The notes beneath the pieces were generated by a model. It saw only the letters and a program-made list of their open reading frames with translations. It did not search any database and was not told where the DNA came from. The translations under genes and the position numbers were made by a program. From Lunularia cruciata (taxonomy: Eukaryota > Streptophyta > Marchantiopsida > Lunulariales > Lunulariaceae), in NCBI GenBank assembly GCA_948567375.1, contig OX419755.1, forward strand, positions 78,634,218 through 78,698,217: DNA of 64,000 nucleotides, given 5' to 3'. Of the stretch, positions 54,651-64,000 are shown in pieces. Each line of letters begins with the position of its first letter. Position 1 is the first letter of the stretch.

Positions 54651-56234
54651 AGTTATGTAGTGTTTTTGTGTAATATCTTCTTAGAGTCTTATAGCAAAGT
54701 ACTTTTGATAGAGGTAAATCTCTAGTAGTATGGTTGTAGTATGAATTTTCTCTTCATTTTTTCTAGAATTTTCATTCAATCATATAGCTTACTTACTTTG
54801 ATTTCATTTTGCAATGTAATTTCTAGATGCTCATGGCCAAATATTTCATTTCTAATGGTTTTATTTAGATCATTCAATTCAATTCAATTTAAGAAACATT
54901 ATCTAAGCAAATTAGAGAGCTCAACCTTGCTGCCATGGTAGATAGTAGCAATTATCTACTAGGAACCTCAATTTCCAAGAGTACCTTGTTGTTAGTATTG
55001 AATCCTTCAAGTTTTCATTAAGAAAAAACCCCAGATGGCAATAGTAATAACTTGATTTGACATATCATCCTCACTTTGATCCCTACACTCAATGATCATT
55101 CTAAATATTGTGTGGGACCTGCTATGGAATAATTTATTTTTGAATTGGCAATGATGGATGCAATGACTATAGAGACCTTGGAGCTAGCAATGAGGAATCC
55201 AGAGATCTCCAAGTGAATTCTTATGACAATCTCTTGTATGCATAATGTGAAAAGCAAAAAGGACATAATCTACATTACAATTCCAAGACATAAGACCATC
55301 ACTCAAGAGGTACATAGTACTTGTATGGAACCTGCTATTGTGCACATTCATATTTTTCTCCCTGGTATGACTATGTGATTATCCAACCTCCATAAGCTAA
55401 AGGACCTACTTGGTAATAATCCAATTGACAATTCAGATCTCCTAACTCTTTATTTGCTCTTCATTCAAATCTTCATACACTCAACAAACTCTTGTCAAGA
55501 CATTATTTTGCTCTTTGGTTTGATCTAAGATCTTTTATAATTCCCATTGCATATAAGTTTTTCAACTTCCAAGTTTTGAACCTAATTTTGCAATTACTTG
55601 AAATTTTCCACACTCACATTCTTTCTTCCTTACACTCACTATCTTGCTTAATTTAGGCTTTTCCTCTCTTTTTGTTTTCATGATACTTTTGCTATTTGAT
55701 GTTGGATTTCTTTCCTCCACTCTTGTTACACAATATAAAGAATGAGCCACATCTCTCATGAGTTGATCAAGCTCAATGTCCTCTTTCATTTTTATTGCAT
55801 GTTCATAGTGGTGATAGTCATATTTTTCTTGAAGATCAAATATTTATTGCTCAACCTTATTTCTAGTTATCCTCCCTATAGATGATCTTCTTTTACTTCC
55901 CACCACAAAAGATTGTGCCAGGGATTTGGAAAAGAGAAATCATCACTCATACTTAATCATCTCTCCCAAATTTCATCAAATGCTAAGATTTTCCCTTGCA
56001 TAAGGATATCTTGAGACAATTTCCTTCTTCCTTTTAGTTATACTTTGAAGACCAATATCTGCTAGTGTACTAAAAACTCTTTTCTTGCTACTCAATTCAC
56101 TATAAATCTATTAAAGTGTAATTTTTTCATATGTAAGTTTCTTTAGGTTTTGTTCAATCTTTTAGTTTGTACATCCCAAAAGGCTTTTCTACTTATATTT
56201 CTGTTGCATTTCACCTTTTAGTTGTCTATTGTTG
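54651..56234 (-). other. Probable upstream part of the decayed copia, no domain recognised
   Basis: One 75-codon minus frame (55562-55789) with a Lys/Glu-rich segment. Nothing else. Ends abruptly where Chr-c begins. Confidence 0.35.
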
Positions 56235-58164
56235 TGAGACTTAGAATGATATCATAGTGTAGAGGTGCCACTACAAACCTCATACACGCAAATACTCCTT
56301 CCCAATCTTGAAGGTAACAAAATGCAAGGTACGGAGTGCAAAACCCTTTTTACCATCCGCCATCATAAATCTTCTTCCAATTACTAGCTTAATAGAAATA
56401 CCCAATTCCTTTGCTACTTGCATAGACATACAATTCTTTGAACTTCCAGAATCAACCAAAATCCTACAACCTTGATTAGATATGATACCTTGCAAGTGAA
56501 GCAAACTTGCATAGGTCGAGCCTTCAATCCCATTAGAACTAATCAAGCTTCCAATAGGCACCTTGAAATCTCCTACTAGGATTCTTGTTTCCCTGATCGT
56601 TCTACTTCACAAAATCTATTTGGGCAACTTGTCAAGGTTGCCTATTCTTTTGTGAACATTTAGTGATGCGATGTCCCGACTAGCAACAACAAAAACAACC
56701 ACCATCTTGTCACAGTTGCTCTCTATCTATAGTACCAAGTGGTCTTTGTTGAATGGCATCAATCTCCATTGGTGCCGGCTCCTCCACACATGTGCAATGT
56801 ATCAATAGGTTTTGTGGAGGTCGAGGTCAAGACCAAGTTGCTGTAACCAAGGAAACAAAACATTTGGCCAACCACATGGCTTCCTCCAAGTGTTGTGGCT
56901 CTCGCATGGTTACCTCTAATTTGGTTCTTGACTTCAAGCCCCTCATAAATTGATCCAGAGCTTCACCTTCCAAGATATCTAGAATTTGGATGATGGTGTT
57001 CTAGAATTACATGATGTAACTTCTTATAGAACCAATCTATTTCAATTTTGCAAACCTATCCCATGCAGCTTGTGTGGCATTTATAGTTGGGAAACGATTA
57101 ATTATTGCACTCTTGAATTTTGCCCACATCAAGATTGGTGCAAAATGTTTTTGTTCCGCTTGCTCCACTCGGAATCTCCACCATAGCTTTGCTACTCCAT
57201 CCAATTGGCTAGAAGCCAAGAGAATTTTTTTTTGCTCGTCTTGTAGATTGGTAGCTTCAAAATAACATTTACAGTCAAACACTAAATTCTCCACTCCACC
57301 ATTGGAAGATTCTTGCTTTCAAATACTTGGGGTTTAGAGAATTGGATTTGATCTTCTCCTTCTGAAACTAGTACTCTCTCTATATGCTCTTGTCGTTGAA
57401 GATCTTATTCATCCAACAATCAAGTAAGGTGCTCGATTTGTTGTTGCATAGCAAGGATAACATCAAATATTTCCACCATGGTTGCTACTCTATCATGCCA
57501 CCCCTTATCTATCTAATTTATTAACACATAGAAGCAGCACGTTTACCATTCTCCATAAGTTACCACCGGAAGCAACAAGGGTTCCTCAGATATGGTGATC
57601 ATATGCAATAAATCTTGTCCAAAGTGTGAGGTGATGAATTGTATGAAACAATGCTTGGGTAGTACTTTGACACAAAAGTCCCAATGGTTTGGTGGAAGTG
57701 GATTTGGTAGTCCATAAATTCCATCTATCTATCCTGTTCCTGCTCTAATACCAATGTAAAAGATCAAGACTGAGGAGAGAATTAGGAGAAGGAAACTCAT
57801 ATTGGGATACTTGAATGTGAGAAAATTATGAATGCCTACATGAGCTTTGGCTTTGGTATTTATAGGTAGCATACAAGGCCCTTAAGAAGCTTCTCAAGAA
57901 ACTTCCTTGAGCCACTTTCTTAGAGTGCAAGCTAAGTTAACCAGAAAGCTTCTCAAGAAGCCTCCTTCTAGAAGCCGCCTACTTGGCATGCAAGGTAAGT
58001 TAGTTAAAAGCTTCTAGAAGCTACCTACTTGTGGTGCACGCTAAGCTAGTTGAGAAGCTTCCCAAGAAGCTACCTAGATGCTTCTAGAATATTCTAAGCT
58101 AATTTGGTTTATTCTCTACTTTGTTAGCCTTACAAACTATGGTGCTAAACTCCATATTGTTACA
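56235..58164 (-). mobile_element. Chr-c: 5' part of a third chromovirus
   Basis: 5' LTR 57755-58164, primer site TGGTATTAGAGC (57742-57753), Gag remnants (56600-57480), and protease to about 56235 (CRILVDSGSSKNCMS at 56450-56500). The sequence stops within the protease, so the rest is deleted. It is inserted in Met-c at the methyltransferase-RT linker (58165); TCTTG follows on the right. Family identical to Chr-a and Chr-b. Confidence 0.88.
57755..58164 (-). repeat. 5' LTR of Chr-c
   Basis: 410 bp with the same GAAGCTTC-type repeats and TATTTATAGG box as the other copies. Confidence 0.9.
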
Positions 58165-58479
58165 TCTTGGGAGCAATAGTGTCATGCCCTTGACTACTAG
58201 AGATCCCAACCTCTGTATGAAAAACTTGCTTTGATATGGCTACAAGCTCCATACGGCCTCTAGCTACATCCCAAGTAGACCAAGGGTGTAATCCAAGTAG
58301 ACCACGCTTACCTAGACAGACTCCAAGTAGACCACGCTCCCTAGTAGCTATTAGCTATGTCCCAAGAATCCCATGTCCACTCGGTCCATCGCCCCCAGCA
58401 TGTGCCTGAATCATCTCGATAGGCACATGGCTCACAAGTGTCCAAGTGGTGATGCTTATCAAGCACATCCTACACTACA

Positions 58480-59460
58480 TTGCCAAGCTAGGGCTCACAA
58501 TCCAAGTCAAACAGTTCAGGTCCATAGCCTGATCTAACACCTGATGCCTAGATGCCTCTAACATTATTGGAATAGTGGTCATACTAGTGCAAAAGCCCAT
58601 CGCCCGCTCTCTCTCATCATCATTAGACTCCTCCAACCATTGTAATTGTGAGTCCCAAACTAGTCTATGTCCTCCCTCTTGAAAAGCATGAGAGCCTGGG
58701 AAACTCATGAGTGTGGGAAATACGACTCTAGGTTATCCAACTAGGTTCACCATTGCCATAGGTAACCTATCAGCCACTACCACCGTTTGAGACTAACGCC
58801 CAACATCCAAGATATCATCAACAAGGAAGTGATCAAGTTGTTGAATCCATCATAAGCACGCTGTAAAACCTCTTTGGGTAAGAGGTTTGTCCACCAAAGA
58901 CAAAGACAAAAAGCCCATGATCCTACTTTAGTTGCATCTAAAAATATAGAAGGTCCCATTCAAGAATGGATCTAATGTGTACTTGCCACCACTCTGGTGC
59001 AAGAATTACCCATCAAAGAAATGTTCTCCAAAAGGTAAGCTGGAGAAATGGACTGATGGACCTGGAGATGTCATAGTATCTATAACATCTCCAAAACACA
59101 CTTGAACAAGGATCTTGAAGACCCAAACCTTGGCCAACACATGTATGTCCCTAACATGACCATCCTAAAATCACCAAGTGAACATGCCTATATCTCTCTA
59201 GATCATGCACCTCCAGTAAGAAAATGTTTTCTGGTAGGGCCTTCTAGTAACCTCTGATTAATGACATCGGTAATAACTCAAGATACTGGTAGGCCAAGTA
59301 TGCCACATGATGTAGAGAGACTCACCTAGCAGTCTCATCTCTCTCCACATACAAGTACCTCTATACTCGTATACCCGCCTATAATATTGTAGCTAGTCCG
59401 GTGCCAATCCCATTGAACAACTCCAATAGATATATTCCCTCTACTGGATCATGCCAAACA
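58480..59460 (-). pseudogene. Met-c captured cytosine-5 DNA methyltransferase domain
   Basis: Motif I LLELFNGIGTGLATIL (59390-59437), closer to the usual F-x-G-x-G than Met-a. Motif II VERDETAR is present. Motif IV GWSC, then TAG, then GHT-VGQGLGLQDP (Cys codon at 59154-59156; Pro before Cys is Ser). Motif VI ENI (about 59020-59028), motif VIII region with LWWTNLLP (58868-58910). Motifs IX-X are nearly intact: VWDSQLQWLEESNDDERERA, MGF, later QAMDLNCLTW. In-frame TAG at 59379, 59244 and 59151, the same three positions as Met-a. Confidence 0.88.
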
Positions 59461-59469
59461 ATGAGTGTG

Positions 59470-59880
59470 GTATCCAGAGGTGTCAAAGTAATCAACTCTG
59501 GAGGCTCATCCTCCCACTCTTCTCCTAATGGTACAAAGGCTCCACTCCAAACCTATTGCACCAACTTATCTGCATGTTGTTGCAATGCCTCCTCTAAACT
59601 CCACAATGGAACATCAAAGATGGATGGAACAATCCCACTTGTACTCCAAATCCAAGTGATCTCCTCTGGTACTGGAGTATCCTCTGCATGCGCATTCCAC
59701 TCCAACAAGTCACCAAGCCAAGTAACTACATCATTGAAATCTGAAACTGATGTTGCCATGATCCTAGTCTGTAGTGAGCTAAGACTGCTACTACTAAAGC
59801 GTACTGGTAGGCAACATACCCGTCTCTCACCAAACTGCCAACCTGGTCTATAGGAGATTGTCTCCCCCAATAGTCAATGT
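59470..59880 (-). pseudogene. Met-c linker domain before the methyltransferase
   Basis: Counterpart of 26336-26715: VTWLGDLLEWNAHAEDT, VPEEITWIWSTSGIV, LQQHADKLVQ. Open for 105 codons (59553-59870). Unknown function; conserved between two independently decaying copies. Confidence 0.6.
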
Positions 59881-60170
59881 TGAAACCCATGGGGTATAGC
59901 ATTGCTCCCCCAACTAGCACATCATATGACTCAACTATTGTTGCAATAGCTTGAGCTCTCACCACCAAGCTATCAGTTGGATGACCAGGCTGAACCTGGA
60001 CAGCAAGCTCCCCACTTTTGATGTACTATGTCAAACCACCACCTAGAGATGTCTGGATCTGAAATGGACACCTCTCCACATTGGTCTTTTGTAACTCCAG
60101 ACTGATTACTATAGCCTTTCCCAACATAAAGGGCTACGCGCCAGAGTCTAACAAGACTCTCTATGGTGTA
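59880..60170 (-). pseudogene. Met-c aspartic protease
   Basis: RVLLDSGA then TAG (CAG in Met-a) and PFMLGKA near 60120-60150. The second block YDVLVGGAMLYPMGFNIDYW at 59876-59935 is intact. Confidence 0.8.
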
Positions 60171-62270
60171 TTGACCTTCCTTGAAGGTCTATACAAATAG
60201 AAAATCCCCTCTAGTTATCCAATAGGACAACACTAGGTGTGAACCACGCTCTCTCAAAGGTCGGTCTAGTAAGCAACTCCTCCAGTCTAGCCGTTGCTGC
60301 CTACCATAAACCACTAGTTGCTGAACGGATCCCATGCTCCTCAACCAAGTCAGCTCCATTATCAACCACCTTTGCTCTAGTAGTATGAACCTCATCATCC
60401 CTACTCTCACAAAGCATGGCAACCAATTGAAACATTGGAGCTGGGTCAACTCCCCATGTAAACATGTCACTGGCTGAAAACAAAGGGCACATCATAATCA
60501 GTTGAGCCGCCCCCAACATCATGCTAGACTCAGTTTGTGTAGTAGCAAGTGGTTGACTAGCAGGTAGTCTATCATGCCCTCCATCATCACCTACCACACC
60601 TGCATTGGGATGTCAAGGAGCCATGGATTTTGTCTACAATGCCTCAGATAGCATGAAAGATTGGGGAAGTTTAACCTATCTCCCAACCTCTCCTCTCTGT
60701 AGGTCCAACTCCATTGATGCTCCTTTAGGCTCTGGAGCACTTATTACACTCCTAGGCACTATTGTAGATGCATCCATCTGTGTTGCTCCGCACATGAAGT
60801 CCAAAGCATCTCTATCACCAACATATGAGGTGGAAGCCTCAGCACCCAAATCTGATCTTCTTTAAGCAATGGCTATACTAGCCAATCTCTGCTCCAACTG
60901 CTCAATCCGAGTAGCCAAAGTTGTATCAAAAGTAAGGGCAAGTACTACACCCCTACTAGATGTAGGTCCTCTACCACCACCTCTACCACCTCATCCTCCA
61001 TGATTTGGAGCTCCTCTACTACTTGCCATAACAGCCCTACCACTTTGTAACTCTGGGTGTAGGTCAAAGCACCGATCACTAATGTGACCAAATCTGTGGC
61101 AATGCTCACACTGCCTCTGTGCTGGATATGATGCACCAAAGCTATCAGGTCTGCTGCTGACCAAAAAATGAAGGTAAGGATCTAGCTCCACTAGGCACTC
61201 CACTCGCTCTATAGGTTATGGGTTGTCCACCCTGTCCTCAAAAACCAACTAGGCATGGTGCACTCTACTACACTCTAGAAGAAGTAACAATTGTAGATGA
61301 GGTCTCCCTACCAAATCCAGATGTCACCACTCTCTCCTCCACCATATTTTGCTCAATATGCTCAGTCAAACCAAAGACCACTGCCAAAGTAGGCAAAGTA
61401 GCCTATAACAAGGTAGCATCACAAACTCTATGTTGCAATTCCTTGTCCATTATCCCATACCAAAAGTGGATTGCTTGGACCTCAGTTACTTCTTGAGTGA
61501 AACTGATCAGCCGCCTCATGCAAGTGTATGCCTTGCATAGGCTCTCTCCAGCCTTCCATTGGAACTCATGCAAGCTACTCAACTTGTCAGTCTACAGTCC
61601 TTGGTAGTTCTACCTCAAACATTGGAAGAACTTACCATGGGGTTAAACCTTGGTACCACACCACCTCTTGTAGTGGTTCCTCCACTTGTAGTAGCACTAT
61701 CTCCAACTAGTGCACCTCCACTAGCTCCACCAATGCTACTTGAGCTAGAACTCGTGGGTACTGCCAATCTACTATTGGCAACCAAGCCTGAAGTGATAGA
61801 GATATAGTTCAAAGACCAATATTATCTCCATAACTCAATCTCTTCCAAATGAGCTCTCCTAAACTCATGGTATTCATCCATCAGTAGACCCTCCAAATGC
61901 TGAAACAACCCCTTCCATGCCATGAAGGGTGTAAACAAAGTTGGGTTCTACATCTATTGTAGATCACACCAACTATCAAACTCCTAGATGAAGTCATCCA
62001 ACTCAATGGTACCCATTCTACCAGAGTAATGCCTAGGGCCTTTGGAGGCCCCATAAATCTTGTCCATGGCCCATAACAATAGTGCAGACATGCCAAATGC
62101 ACTCTCAAGTGAATCAACTCCTGTATCAAAATCCAACTTAGATTCAATCTCCTTCCTCATTGGGACCTAAGATACAAGCTGATAACAAGCACCACTCCGA
62201 GTAAACCCACTACGTACTACAGGGCTACTCCTCTAGAATCCCCAAAGAAACCTATCGTGACAAAGTAACC
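60171..62270 (-). pseudogene. Met-c Gag
   Basis: Same layout as Met-a Gag: knuckle CEHCHRFGHISDRC (CX2CX4HX4C, intact) near 61070-61115, an FDLHPELQSGRA continuation, a region like DLVEEHGIRSATSGLW (60301-60350) toward the protease, and a Ser/Gly-rich stretch near 61650-61790. The start ATG seen in Met-a is ACG here (about 62255). Broken into many frames. Confidence 0.72.
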
Positions 62271-62677
62271 GCAATTGCAACCACAAACCAGAACAACAAA
62301 CTGCAACCGCAAGTACCCCACCAAGTGCCAACACCAACTGAGCACCACCAAATGCCAATACCCACTTAACACCACCCACTAGCGTTACTCTAATTGAGAT
62401 AACTACACTAGGGGAAAATGCAACCTGTAACATGCCATCACAACATGCACTCTCACAGTCTACAGATCATCATTTCTTGCCTCACCGGAGAGAAACAAAG
62501 GTAGTCTGACTAGTCATCACTCCAACGTCACTATCGAGAGCACACTAGAGCCCCAATGCTCAAAATTCAAGGCATCTCACACAAACATGGTGTATAAACA
62601 AGAAGCAAAGAATGGAGGGGGTCCGATCACAAGAAATCTAAATAAAAACCCTCCATCTCATAAAGCAACATGGGATT

Positions 62678-62690
62678 GACTCTGACACCA
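62678..62690 (-). promoter_or_regulatory. Primer-binding-site candidate of Met-c
   Basis: Minus strand TGGTGTCAGAGTC, differing from the initiator-tRNA-Met site TGGTATCAGAGC at two of twelve positions. It marks the downstream end of the long LTR. Confidence 0.6.
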
Positions 62691-64000
62691 TTTGACCTAT
62701 GACATAAGAGAAGTTTGTATCTATGTCCTAAGCTACCAGGATCACCAAGAATGGGATCAAACTGCCTCTCCTAACCAAAGCTACAAGTGTATAGATAACA
62801 ATGTGCCAGTCACTAGGATAACAAGTGAGGGTGGACCAGTTGGCTAGGGCACCAGTCTAGGAACAAGAGATCTAGAGGTCAAACCCTATTGCACACAATC
62901 AGGAGGATGGGCAGATTTTGCCAAATAATGACCAAAATCTACTCTAAACTAACTAGACTCATGCCAATAAGATGGCTTGCTGGCCTCTAGGCCTTTATAG
63001 CCCCTAATAGCCCATAATCCTATACCTCAAAGCCTCTAAACGTCAAAATTCAACCAAATGAGGCCTTTCTTCTTACCACTTCAAACCTCCTCTAAATCTA
63101 GCAAAACTCTTCCAAATTTGGCAAAAACTCCACCAACTCTGGCCAAAATCTGCAACTTTGAAACTCCTTCAAATTTGGCCAAATCTAACGTAATTCCAAC
63201 AAAAATCTGATGTAAACCCTAAATTTAGCTGACCATCAAATCCTCTGCTAACTCTCTACTCAAGCCAAACAAAATTGACAGGTTTTTCCAAATCATAAAT
63301 TCACAAGAATAGGTTCCCAACTCCACCTTCAATTTTACTTTTTTGAGCCCAACTCGCAACAAATTGGTATTGCCTTGACCTCTTGAGCTCAAAATCACAA
63401 CAATTGCTTGAAAATTGCTTCTTCTTTGCTCAAAAATTGGCTAGCGCTTCTACACACCGTTTGCCTTACTACCAAATTTGCATCAAGCAATGAGCTCTTG
63501 CACACTAGGGAAGAATTGAACTTTGATCAAGCTACCAATGATCCACTACACTTGGAGATATCACCAACACTTGTAATTTATGCACCCCCTGACTTCACTT
63601 CTTTGATGTAATCAGATCATTTGTAACTCTTGAATCAACTCAACTCAACTCTTATCACTACTTGATTTCTCACTCTATAAACTGCTAACAATTGAGCCTT
63701 GATTATAGTCAAGCCACACCCACTCTAGAAAAGAGAATCCAAGTGATGCTCACCGGCCTTTGTCCACTATAGTCAGGAACTCAAAGGCTCAACATCAAAG
63801 AAGTGAGCTCTTTGGAGATGCACTTCAAAAGTACACCCTTGGACTCGAGCTAGATCTAAAACCCTAATGGTCCCAATAATGGTACACTTGACGGTGAAAA
63901 CGGTGCAAAGTGATGGTGGGCACCACCATGAAGTCAATACCTTGAATACAAAATCTGACTGTTGGAAAGTAGTCTATGGGAAACTGCAAAAATACCTCTA
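62691..64000 (-). repeat. Met-c 5' LTR (S and U5-like parts), cut by the window end
   Basis: 63609-64000 corresponds to S of Met-a and 62691-63608 to 16903-17592 plus 23230-23405. In this copy, too, S passes directly into the U5-like part without a T segment. Confidence 0.75.

Larger units (their letters stand above)
58165..64000 (-). mobile_element. Met-c: second methyltransferase-bearing Ty3 element, 5' half
   Basis: Reading the minus strand from 64000: LTR segment S (64000-63609, cut by the window end), U5-like part (63608-62691), primer-like site TGGTGTCAGAGTC (62678-62690), leader, Gag, protease, linker and methyltransferase up to 58165, where Chr-c interrupts. RT and later domains are not in the window. 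It aligns with Met-a throughout and is decayed to a similar degree. Confidence 0.88.

Noticed and set aside
1-64000. CRISPR arrays, bacterial operons, tRNA genes
   Set aside because: Repeats are LTRs or tandem duplications; no spaced short direct repeats, ribosome-binding sites or tRNA folds were found. The TGGTATCAGAGC sites are primer sites, not tRNA genes.

Overview
The window is nuclear DNA of a green plant (streptophyte). One ordinary gene is recognisable: a six-exon gene on the minus strand (39417-41072) for a plant HDHD3-type HAD hydrolase, with small GT-AG introns of about 115-155 nt. Almost everything else is mobile DNA: chromoviral Ty3, non-chromoviral Ty3 and Ty1/copia LTR elements, solo LTRs, a MULE-like DNA transposon and a decayed non-LTR-type reverse transcriptase. 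I cannot name the species. The compact introns and the unusual Ty3 family suggest a non-seed plant, but that is a guess.

Layout. 1-5733: unrecognised AT-rich sequence, a 405-bp MULE-like miniature element (4805-5209, 8-bp target duplication) and possibly the upstream part of the decayed RT. 5734-34132: one very large nest. An old copia element (LTRs 5734-5956 and 33912-34132, flanks CAAGA/TAAGA) carries a solo LTR (7113-7867), a chromovirus 'Chr-a' (8586-14215, TSD TATAG) that itself holds a solo LTR (12330-13021), and a Ty3 element 'Met-a' (16456-31960). Met-a is split by a second chromovirus 'Chr-b' (17593-23229, TSD CCTAG). 34133-36950: the decayed RT. 37012-38653: a TA microsatellite, a divergent solo LTR of the Met family and a palindrome. 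39417-41072: the HAD gene. 41573-52565: a roughly 3.5-kb AT-rich unit in tandem, whose first copy is split by a Met fragment 'Met-b' (42899-46748) that itself contains a solo LTR (44543-45280). 52566-56234: copia RT/RNase H relics and a solo LTR (53105-53681). 56235-58164: 5' part of a third chromovirus 'Chr-c', inserted into 'Met-c' (58165-64000, minus strand, running off the window).

The most interesting content is the Met family. Its Gag-Pol contains a complete cytosine-5 DNA methyltransferase domain between protease and reverse transcriptase, with motifs I, II, IV, VI, VIII, IX and X in unpermuted order. It ends, after the integrase, in a C4HC3 PHD finger. One retrotransposon thus encoded both a DNA-methylation writer and a histone-reader-type domain. 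The methyltransferase is seen in two copies (Met-a, Met-c) and the PHD finger in two (Met-a, Met-b). All copies here are broken, mostly by TAG where glutamine is expected, as deamination of methylated CAG would produce.

The chromovirus family works differently: it carries a chromodomain at the integrase end, and its LTRs contain heat-shock-element arrays upstream of a TATA box. The window therefore holds two solutions for tethering integration to chromatin (chromodomain versus PHD), nested in one another.
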